Source of the DNA: JBGPTK01 sp041497605
GTDB taxonomy: Bacteria > Acidobacteriota > Terriglobia > Acidiferrales > UBA7541
DNA length: 7,795 bases
Direction: 5' to 3'
Assembly: GCA_041497605.1 (NCBI GenBank)
Contig: JBGQGW010000187.1
Location: forward strand, 1 to 7,795
The position numbers and the translations under genes were made by a program. Every line of letters starts with the position of its first letter. Position 1 is the first letter of the stretch. Below the pieces are notes generated by a model that ran no database searches, was not told the DNA's origin, and was given only the letters and a program-made list of their open reading frames with translations. Positions 1-4,753 of the stretch are shown piece after piece.

Positions 1-699
1 GTGTACGGCTCGATTTTCCGCTTCGAAGGGCAAGCCACGATTTTCGGCTACCCGGGCGGGCCGTGCTACCGCTGCCTGTATTCGGAGCCGCCGCCGCCGG
101 GACTGGTGCCCTCGTGCGCCGAAGGCGGCGTACTCGGCGTGCTTCCGGGAATTGTGGGGTCCATTCAGGCGATGGAAACGATCAAGCTGATTTTGGGCAA
201 GGGCGAAACTTTGGTCGGACGCCTGCTGCAATTCGACGCGCTGGCCATGCGCTTCCGCGAATTCAAACTGCGCAAGGATCCGGCGTGCCCGATTTGCAGC
301 GAACATCGCACCATCCACAAGCTGATCGATTACGCGGAATTTTGCGGCATTCGCGGCGAAGAGGCGCCCGCGCCGGCGGCCAGCGTTCCGGAGATCACGC
401 CGCGCGAATTGAAAGCGCGCCTCGATCGCGGCGACGAGCTTTACATTCTCGACGTTCGCGAGCCGCACGAATATCAGATCTGCAACATCGGCGGCCACCT
501 AATTCCGCTGGGCGAGATCCCCAAGCGCGTGAACGAGCTGGACAGTTCGCGCGAGATTGTGGCGCATTGCCGCAGCGGAAAGCGTTCCGCCGAAGCGGCC
601 GAATTTCTGCGCAAAGCCGGTTTCCGGAAAATTTGGAATTTGAAGGGCGGAATCCTCGCGTGGTCCGACGAAGTGGATCCAGCGGTTCCGAAGTATTAA
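1..699 (+). CDS. moeB: MoeB/ThiF-type adenylyltransferase with C-terminal rhodanese domain (5'-truncated)
   Basis: This is the C-terminal part of an E1-like enzyme that adenylates the C-terminal glycine of a ubiquitin-like sulfur carrier (MoaD/ThiS type) for molybdopterin or thiamine sulfur transfer in the cytoplasm. The frame is open to the window edge. The first residues (YGSIFRFEGQ) match the middle of the family, so the GTG at base 1 is internal and the ATP-binding half lies outside. Visible in this fragment are two zinc-binding pairs, CYRC (22-25) and CPIC (96-99). The cysteine in SCAEGGVLG (Cys39) is the family's acyl-transfer cysteine. After a linker (about 120-130), a rhodanese domain (about 131-228) carries the loop CRSGKRS with the persulfide-forming Cys190. 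The fusion is the MOCS3/Uba4-like arrangement, in which the rhodanese supplies the sulfur. MoeB against ThiF cannot be decided without neighbouring moa or thi genes. A CDGSH gene follows 81 bases downstream. Confidence 0.9.
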   Translation: MYGSIFRFEGQATIFGYPGGPCYRCLYSEPPPPGLVPSCAEGGVLGVLPGIVGSIQAMETIKLILGKGETLVGRLLQFDALAMRFREFKLRKDPACPICSEHRTIHKLIDYAEFCGIRGEEAPAPAASVPEITPRELKARLDRGDELYILDVREPHEYQICNIGGHLIPLGEIPKRVNELDSSREIVAHCRSGKRSAEAAEFLRKAGFRKIWNLKGGILAWSDEVDPAVPKY

Positions 700-780
700 G
701 CGGTGGCCACTCGGCAAGTATCAGGTAAGCCTGTTACCATGTGCATCGCGGCAGGATCTCGATTCCGCGGGGAGGAATGA

Positions 781-1014
781 ATGGCGGGTACAAAAATCAT
801 TGCCCTGAATAACGGCTCGCTTCGCATCGAGGGCGATTTCGAAATTCTGGATCTCGAGGGAAAGGCATTCGGTCTCGCTGGACGTACGGTTATTTCGCTC
901 TGCCGCTGCGGCCACTCGCAGAATAAGCCGTTCTGTGACGGCTCGCATAAGACCGCGGGTTTTCAAAGCGACATAAAGGCGCGAGAGCTACCCCCACCCA
1001 AGCCCAAGATCTAA
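781..1014 (+). CDS. CDGSH iron-sulfur domain protein
   Basis: A 77-residue soluble protein with a complete CDGSH zinc-finger-type motif: Cys41-x-Cys43, Pro50-x-Cys52-Asp-Gly-Ser-His56. In this family three cysteines and one histidine ligate a redox-active, pH-labile [2Fe-2S] cluster; the mitochondrial relatives are mitoNEET proteins. The small bacterial single-motif form has no membrane anchor, and none is seen here. The cluster is thought to take part in electron or Fe-S transfer, but its partner is not evident from the sequence. The ATG at 781 follows a strong GGGGAGGA box (769-776). An overlapping ATG at 777 is out of frame. The tail is proline- and lysine-rich (PPPKPKI). The gene may be cotranscribed with the upstream moeB-like gene, since the gap is only 81 bases and holds no clear terminator. 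A link to sulfur metabolism is inference from position only. Confidence 0.93.
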   Translation: MAGTKIIALNNGSLRIEGDFEILDLEGKAFGLAGRTVISLCRCGHSQNKPFCDGSHKTAGFQSDIKARELPPPKPKI

Positions 1015-1026
1015 TCCAGATCTAAT
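1007..1026 (+). repeat. 9-bp tandem direct repeat AGATCTAAT
   Basis: AGATCTAAT occurs at 1007-1015 and again at 1018-1026, two bases apart. It spans the stop codon of the CDGSH gene (TAA 1012-1014), so the second copy places another TAA just downstream. It is probably a small duplication with no assigned function. Confidence 0.5.
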
Positions 1027-1137
1027 TTGAACGGACCTTACTCCTCCCTTTTTTCCGCTTCGAACTGGGATTCTCCGCCGACGATCGGACAAATCCTGAT
1101 CAGTCGCGGCCAGTTGCCGGATTTCTGCATCTGGTAG

Positions 1138-1154
1138 ACAGAGACTGTCTCTGT
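1138..1154. promoter_or_regulatory. Perfect 17-bp palindrome, candidate operator
   Basis: ACAGAGAC-T-GTCTCTGT has 8-bp arms that are perfect reverse complements around a single central T. It lies about 190 bases upstream of the GGDEF gene start. The odd-length dyad fits a binding site for a dimeric transcription factor, and it has no T-run to suggest a terminator. The regulator is unknown. Confidence 0.4.
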
Positions 1155-1302
1155 AACTTTTCTACACGAACGCAGAGCAGGTTTTCCACAACCGCTCTTC
1201 GATAGGCCGCCTGCCTTGTTGCTAAGAATAAGTAAATAAATAGCTTAATTCTGGTCAAAGGTGGTACTAGAACGGTCCTCCATTTGCTCCGATATTCCCC
1301 GG

Positions 1303-1337
1303 GTAGGGGACTGGGCATTTTGCCCAGCGTAGGGGAG
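1303..1337 (+). promoter_or_regulatory. Hairpin flanked by duplicated GTAGGGGA, overlapping the ribosome binding site of the GGDEF gene
   Basis: CTGGGCA-TTT-TGCCCAG (1311-1327) is a perfect 7-bp stem. It is bracketed by GTAGGGGA at 1303-1310 and again at 1329-1336. The second copy, extended to AGGGGAG (1331-1337), is the Shine-Dalgarno sequence, four bases before the GTG at 1342. The first copy could act as a decoy or standby ribosome site. The hairpin would place both copies side by side. A role in translational control is inference. Confidence 0.45.
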
Positions 1338-1341
1338 TGCT

Positions 1342-2637
1342 GTGCATACGATAGAGAAACCAAATCAAGGGGGATGGAGTTGGCTTGTCTTCTGGACCGT
1401 GGCTGCCTGCGGTTTCGGATTTCTGGTTTGTAAACTTCGTCTTCTCAACTTTGTTGCTGACCCGCTGTTCGACCGCTATCTGGAAATGGCCGGCAGCCTG
1501 ATCGCCTTCACATTCGCGGCCAATGCCCTGGTCCGCTTCCGTGGAGCGCATGACCGCATCTCGCTGATTCTGGCATTCGGCTTCGTTCTCGCCGGTTTGA
1601 TCGAAGCCGGCTCGAGCCTCACTCAATCCAATTTTCTTTTTGCGCCTCCGGGCACTCCGCTGACGGTCCCGCTTTCCTGGATGGTCGGCCGGACGCTGCT
1701 GGCGCTGCTGCTGGTTGCCGCGTTGGTGGTCGAGCGCCACGTTCCGGTGTCGCGCGACCCTACACGCGAAATCATGGCGGCGACGCTGGTGGTCGGGGTG
1801 GTCGCGTATTTGACAAGCGCTGCCTATTTCGCCGTTCCCGTGGAAGCGGCGGTCCATGTAGGCGCCTGGATTCCGCGTCCTTTGGACTTCGTGCCTGCGG
1901 CAATTTTTGCCGTGGCCGCCATCGGCTACAAGCGCCGGCTGGCGAACGTCGATTCCGCACTCGATCGAGCATTGTGCGCTGCCGCGGTGATGAACGTCGC
2001 GTGCCATCTGATGATCAGCCAGTCGCAGCATCTCTACGATGCTCCGTTTATCTGCGGCCATTTCCTGAAAGTGGCTAGTTACGCAGTCGTATTAGGCGGA
2101 GCGCTGCTGGATAACGGGCGCTTGTTCGATCAAGTAAGCGAACTGGCCAAAAGCGATCCGCTCACCGGCCTGGCAAATTACCGGCGCTTGCTCGAGGTGA
2201 TGGACAATGAACTGGATCGCGCGCGGCGCTCGCAACGGCCGTTCGCGGTGGTCTTGCTGGACCTCGACGGCCTGAAGCAGATCAATGATCGCCACGGACA
2301 CCTGATCGGCAGCAAGGCGATTAAGCGGCTGGGCCAGGTGTTGCGCGTCCATTGCCGGTCCACCGACACCGCGGCTCGATACGGGGGCGACGAATTCGCT
2401 CTCGTGCTGCCGGAAGCGAGTGAAGAAGCCGCTTCGAGCGTGGCCAACCGCATTTGCGAGCGGCTGGCGCAAGATCAGCAGGGGCCCGCGATCTCGGTGA
2501 GCGTGGGCGTTGCGCTGTATCCCCGCGACGGCGTCACGATCGAGAAACTCCTGGGAGCGGCGGACCGCGCCCTCTATGCGATGAAGGCGCGTGGCCACAA
2601 GAAGCTGTCGTTTTCGAAAGTTGCCGCGTGCCTCTGA
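1342..2637 (+). CDS. Membrane-sensor diguanylate cyclase (MASE3/MASE4-like + GGDEF)
   Basis: A 431-residue inner-membrane enzyme predicted to make cyclic di-GMP from two GTP. The N-terminal half has about seven or eight hydrophobic helices (roughly 12-30, 45-65, 72-92, 113-131, 145-165, 180-195, 209-226, 238-255). The block DAPFICGHFLKVASY (233-247) resembles the end of MASE3/MASE4-type sensor domains; the ligand is unknown. The GGDEF domain (about 270-425) starts with SDPLTGLAN (271-279) and has metal-binding Asp307 in DLDGLK and N315-D316 in INDRHGH. An intact GGDEF active loop lies at 348-352. An RSTD (339-342) sits five residues before it and matches the RxxD inhibitory site, so product feedback is expected. 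One variation is GS where GD is usual (323-324). The start is GTG at 1342 with AGGGGAG four bases upstream; a start at the later ATG (1486) would remove the first helix. A PilZ gene follows after 29 bases. Confidence 0.92.
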   Translation: MHTIEKPNQGGWSWLVFWTVAACGFGFLVCKLRLLNFVADPLFDRYLEMAGSLIAFTFAANALVRFRGAHDRISLILAFGFVLAGLIEAGSSLTQSNFLFAPPGTPLTVPLSWMVGRTLLALLLVAALVVERHVPVSRDPTREIMAATLVVGVVAYLTSAAYFAVPVEAAVHVGAWIPRPLDFVPAAIFAVAAIGYKRRLANVDSALDRALCAAAVMNVACHLMISQSQHLYDAPFICGHFLKVASYAVVLGGALLDNGRLFDQVSELAKSDPLTGLANYRRLLEVMDNELDRARRSQRPFAVVLLDLDGLKQINDRHGHLIGSKAIKRLGQVLRVHCRSTDTAARYGGDEFALVLPEASEEAASSVANRICERLAQDQQGPAISVSVGVALYPRDGVTIEKLLGAADRALYAMKARGHKKLSFSKVAACL

Positions 2638-2666
2638 GTTGCTGAAGATTTCAAGGAATTGCTGAA

Positions 2667-3017
2667 ATGGCCAAGCGCGAAGAAAATACCGAGTTGTTTT
2701 CCGTGCCGCGGTGGGAAACCCGTCTGCCCATGGCCGTGGGCGTTCACATTGCCGGTCATGAAAAAATGCCGGGCGTGGAAACCACGTTTACGGAAAACGT
2801 CAGTTCGAACGGCGCGCGCGTGCTGAGCACCCGCCGCTGGCAGCCGGGCGATTGCCTGGAGATCACCACCCTCACTGGCGCCTTTCATGCGCTCGCTCGT
2901 GTGTCTTATTGCGAGCCGGAGCGCGACGGATTTGTAATTGGAATCGAGTTCCTTAAACCGGCTGGGGCATGGGTCATCACCAACTCCACGGGTCGAAGGG
3001 AAGCACCACTACAATAG
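2667..3017 (+). CDS. PilZ-domain protein, predicted c-di-GMP receptor
   Basis: A 116-residue soluble protein made of a single PilZ domain. Both c-di-GMP-binding signatures are present: RxxxR at 15-19 (R-W-E-T-R), and N-x-S-x-x-G at 44-49 (N-V-S-S-N-G) on the first barrel strands. The middle part (LEITTLTG to FVIGIEF) fits the remaining beta-barrel. The ATG at 2667 has AAGGAA at 2653-2658, eight bases upstream. The gene lies 29 bases after the diguanylate cyclase on the same strand with no terminator between, so the two are very probably cotranscribed and form an enzyme-receptor pair. What the PilZ protein controls (motility, exopolysaccharide, transcription) is not shown by the sequence, because it has no output domain. 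The last 15 or so residues look disordered. Confidence 0.92.
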   Translation: MAKREENTELFSVPRWETRLPMAVGVHIAGHEKMPGVETTFTENVSSNGARVLSTRRWQPGDCLEITTLTGAFHALARVSYCEPERDGFVIGIEFLKPAGAWVITNSTGRREAPLQ

Positions 3018-3019
3018 AG

Positions 3020-3060
3020 GAACGAGGATAGCCAAGAAATTGGCGCGCAATCTGTCGTTC
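3020..3060 (+). other. Candidate structured RNA with a GAAA tetraloop after the PilZ gene
   Basis: These 41 bases fold on paper into one elongated stem. GAACGA (3020-3025) pairs with TCGTTC (3055-3060), GAT (3027-3029) with ATC (3050-3052), and GCCAA (3031-3035) with TTGGC (3040-3044), closed by a GAAA tetraloop (3036-3039). There is an asymmetric internal loop, A on one side and GCGCA on the other. The element starts three bases after the PilZ stop codon and is followed by an intrinsic terminator. It could be a structured 3' UTR, a processed small RNA or a riboswitch-like element. I do not recognise the family. Confidence 0.4.
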
Positions 3061-3067
3061 GCAGAGA

Positions 3068-3102
3068 CGCCGGCAAGCAACACTTGCCGGCGTTTTTGTT
3101 TT
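3068..3102 (+). terminator. Strong intrinsic terminator of the GGDEF-PilZ operon
   Basis: CGCCGGCAAG (3068-3077) and CTTGCCGGCG (3083-3092) form a perfect 10-bp GC-rich stem with a CAACA loop, followed directly by TTTTTGTTTT (3093-3102). On the plus strand this is a textbook rho-independent terminator. On the minus strand the hairpin is followed by TCTCT only, so it could act weakly for the convergent gene ending at 3125. Confidence 0.93.
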
Positions 3103-3124
3103 CATGCGATTAGAAATTTGCTGC

Positions 3125-4039
3125 TTAGGGCTGCGGCTGGGGCTTCGGACGGTGCTTCAACTTGGGATATTCAGGATCGTTTGCGGGATCGGTGCGTCCG
3201 GACTGGCTGCCGTTCGAATTCACCGGCTGCACGGCGGCTACTGCTTTGCCAGGAAGTGAAACCGGCTGCTCGATCGATACTTCAAACGGCATTCCCGGCT
3301 CCAGATAAACATCGGTGCCTTTTCGCGCCGCCATCATGATCAGTGCGACTGCCGCACCTGTGCCACCGCCAATGGCCGCGCCTTTGGCTCCCCCGATCTG
3401 AGATCCGAGCAAGGTTCCCTGCACGCCATACAAAGCCAGGTTGAGCAAGGTCGCCGCGCGGCTTTTGTCCGACCGCATTCGACCGTGGCCATTCATATCA
3501 CTCGAATCGATCTTTGCGGCAACTTCCGATCCGGTCCCGTTCGCGAGTTCGATGCGGTTCACCTCCACGCGCAATGAGCCGGAGCGGCCGAAAGCACCCG
3601 GTTTCTTGGCTTCGACCACCTTGCCGGTAAAGAGCGTGTCGGGGGGAATGACCATCTCGCCGACGGGCAGTGCTTCGTTGGTTCGGAAATTCACAACTTG
3701 CCCAACCTTCGAAATGCGCGTGCTCAGAGGCGTATCGAGTGTGACGGCCATGCGCGTTCCGGCCGGGACCACCACGGTCTCCGGCACGTTCAGCCGAATG
3801 GGCGGAGGAGGAGCCGGCGCCGGCGCCACGGGCGCCTTCAAGGGCTGGGGAAGCGGAGCCGCGGGGACATCAGGCGCCTTCGATGGTGTACTTGGTTGCG
3901 GCGTGGAAGGCGCATCGGGCGGCGGAGGTGGAGGAATTCGAGGGTTAATAACCTGCGGTTGCTGAGCTAGCACAGGCAGGGAAAGCGCGGAGAGCGCAAT
4001 GGCCAGCAGAATTGGTCTGGTTTGAGCGATCCGCCGCAT
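3125..4039 (-). CDS. Secreted proline-rich protein with VirB10/TrbI-like C-terminal region
   Basis: A 304-residue exported protein of unknown function. Residues 1-25 form a typical signal peptide (MRR, hydrophobic core, LPVLA then QQ). Residues 26-85 are dominated by Pro and Ala with runs of five or more prolines, a likely periplasm- or wall-spanning linker. The folded part (about 86-262) follows the order of VirB10/TrbI C-terminal domains: VPAGTRMAVTLDTPLST, then VIPPDTLFTGKV, then RVEVNRIELANG, then a glycine-zipper-like helix (about 208-236: LLGSQIGGAKGAAIGG) and a closing LEPGMPFEVSI strand. The tail (263-304) is low-complexity and lysine/proline-rich. No other type IV secretion gene is nearby, so a conjugation role is unlikely and a stand-alone envelope protein is my inference. 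The ATG at 4039 is preferred over the in-frame GTG at 4051, because GGAGG ends directly against that GTG. The DUF3467 gene lies 97 bases upstream. Confidence 0.75.
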   Translation of the reverse strand: MRRIAQTRPILLAIALSALSLPVLAQQPQVINPRIPPPPPPDAPSTPQPSTPSKAPDVPAAPLPQPLKAPVAPAPAPPPPIRLNVPETVVVPAGTRMAVTLDTPLSTRISKVGQVVNFRTNEALPVGEMVIPPDTLFTGKVVEAKKPGAFGRSGSLRVEVNRIELANGTGSEVAAKIDSSDMNGHGRMRSDKSRAATLLNLALYGVQGTLLGSQIGGAKGAAIGGGTGAAVALIMMAARKGTDVYLEPGMPFEVSIEQPVSLPGKAVAAVQPVNSNGSQSGRTDPANDPEYPKLKHRPKPQPQP

Positions 4040-4051
4040 GAAGGAATGCAC

Positions 4052-4056
4052 CCTCC
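4052..4056 (-). promoter_or_regulatory. Ribosome binding site deciding the start of the secreted protein
   Basis: On the minus strand GGAGG (complement of 4052-4056) touches the GTG at 4051, leaving no spacer. It is 12 bases from the ATG at 4039, long but workable. The ATG also gives the better signal peptide, beginning with Met-Arg-Arg. Confidence 0.55.
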
Positions 4057-4136
4057 GGGGCCTCAGTATTTAGGTGCAGGCGGCGCCGTAAGGTTGCCTC
4101 AAGTGTAGCCCCGGGAAAGAAATTGGAACCCAAAGG

Positions 4137-4439
4137 CTATTGCACAAAACCGACGTTCGGCTCCGGGACCGGGCCTGAACCTTCGGGTATCGTACCAAAC
4201 TGCGCTTCATACCGGACGATGTTTTCGCCCAGCGCGCGCAGAAGCCGCTTGGCATGGCTAGGACTGACGATCAGGCTGCCAACGAGCTTTCCCTGGGGCA
4301 CGCTGGGGAAGAGGTAGATGAAATTCAGGGTGAATTCCTCGGCGTTGTGGTGAATCATCACGAGATTCGAATACTGGCCAAGCAATTCTTTTTCGTCGGC
4401 TTTGATCTGCACCTGTTCTTGTTTTACCGCTTCGGCCAT
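4137..4439 (-). CDS. DUF3467 family protein
   Basis: A 100-residue soluble protein that I recognise as DUF3467 type. The central block YSNLVMIHHNAEEFTLNF (23-40) followed by LVGSLIVSPSHAKRLLRAL (52-70) and ENIVRYEAQFG (72-82) matches the family pattern of two beta strands and a helix with the SP-x-HAKRLLRAL signature. The molecular function of the family is not known. The N-terminal 20 residues are charged and the last 15 are Pro/Gly-rich. The ATG at 4439 has GGAGG (complement of 4445-4449) five bases upstream, so the open frame further upstream (to 4682) is not coding. It reads toward the secreted VirB10-like gene 97 bases downstream; cotranscription is possible. It is divergent from mntH, with a 314-base spacer between the two start codons. 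Confidence 0.85.
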   Translation of the reverse strand: MAEAVKQEQVQIKADEKELLGQYSNLVMIHHNAEEFTLNFIYLFPSVPQGKLVGSLIVSPSHAKRLLRALGENIVRYEAQFGTIPEGSGPVPEPNVGFVQ

Positions 4440-4531
4440 TGCGTCCTCCCCGGAAATTGAGCGTCCACTATAGCAAAGCCCGGTGCCCGGCGGCAGCATT
4501 CTCCGCCTATGGGTGGTTAAGTTGTTGCGAG

Positions 4532-4599
4532 TCCGGGTCGCCGGCGAACTGTCCCCAAGCGGAACAGCGGACAGTTTGACGCACCACGCGCAACCCGGA
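4532..4599. other. Nested inverted repeat in the divergent spacer
   Basis: Two inverted repeats are nested. The outer pair is TCCGGGT (4532-4538) with ACCCGGA (4593-4599). The inner pair is CGAACTGTCC (4545-4554) with GGACAGTTTG (4569-4578), which includes one G-T pair. The site is upstream of the mntH promoter candidate, so if transcribed it more likely belongs to the leader of the minus-strand DUF3467 gene, starting about 93 bases before its ATG. No T-run follows on either strand, so it is not a terminator. The rest of the 4440-4698 spacer shows nothing I can name. A structured leader or a regulator-binding dyad are both possible. Confidence 0.35.
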
Positions 4600-4698
4600 A
4601 ACGGACAAACTCCCCGGAGCGCGTCGCGGAGATCGTGCTGCTGAAATTGAAGTTTGCGCGGAGGCATTGCTTCTGGGCGCAAACGATCAATAAAAAAT

Positions 4699-4731
4699 TT
4701 GACCTTTGGCGAAGTTAAGTGTAGTTTACTT
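4699..4731 (+). promoter_or_regulatory. Candidate mntH promoter with overlapping dyad operator
   Basis: TTGACC (4699-4704) is a good -35 element. Seventeen bases on lies TAGTTT (4722-4727), a weak -10. An imperfect 20-bp dyad, AAGTTAA (4712-4718) - six bases - TTTACTT (4725-4731), has 7-bp arms with one mismatch and covers the -10. This placement is what a metal-dependent repressor (MntR/DtxR or Fur/Mur type) would use to shut off a manganese or iron importer when metal is plentiful. The regulator is inferred from position and AT-rich dyad form only. Confidence 0.45.
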
Positions 4732-4753
4732 TAGGAGTTCATCTCGGTTAACT

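Larger units (their letters stand above)
1015..1341. other. Non-coding leader between the CDGSH gene and the GGDEF gene
   Basis: No credible coding sequence is seen in these 327 bases on either strand. The central part (about 1220-1255) is AT-rich compared with its surroundings and is a plausible promoter zone for the downstream c-di-GMP operon, but I cannot point to a convincing -35/-10 pair. No T-tailed terminator for the CDGSH gene is visible. Within the stretch are a 17-bp palindrome (1138-1154), an 8-bp palindrome CTGATCAG (1096-1103) and a hairpin next to the GGDEF start (1311-1327). I do not recognise a c-di-GMP (GEMM) riboswitch consensus here. Confidence 0.6.

Noticed and set aside
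63..728. Long overlapping open frame inside the moeB-like gene
   Set aside because: The translation is Arg/Gly-rich without recognisable motifs and is the shadow of a clear gene in another frame.
724..738. Small hairpin GGTAA-GCCTG-TTACC after the moeB-like gene
   Set aside because: Only five base pairs and no T-run; too weak to call a terminator.
1015..1341. GEMM-type c-di-GMP riboswitch before the GGDEF gene
   Set aside because: No match to the conserved aptamer core on either strand. The 3020-3060 element also has a GAAA tetraloop but lacks the GEMM core and receptor sequences.
1267..2061. 264-codon antisense frame over the membrane part of the GGDEF gene
   Set aside because: The translation is low-complexity and rich in Arg, Gln and His, typical of antisense reading of a GC-rich gene. 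The plus-strand frame has a full domain structure.
4500..4560. tRNA-like look (GGTGGTTAAG and GAGTCCGGGT)
   Set aside because: No acceptor stem or anticodon arm can be closed at correct spacing.
4440..4682. N-terminal extension of the DUF3467 frame
   Set aside because: It has no family similarity, is Arg/Pro-rich, and is overruled by the strong GGAGG five bases before the ATG at 4439.
4440..4753. yybP-ykoY manganese riboswitch in front of mntH
   Set aside because: I looked for its conserved purine-rich loops on the plus strand and found none. The probable promoter at 4699 also leaves too short a leader.
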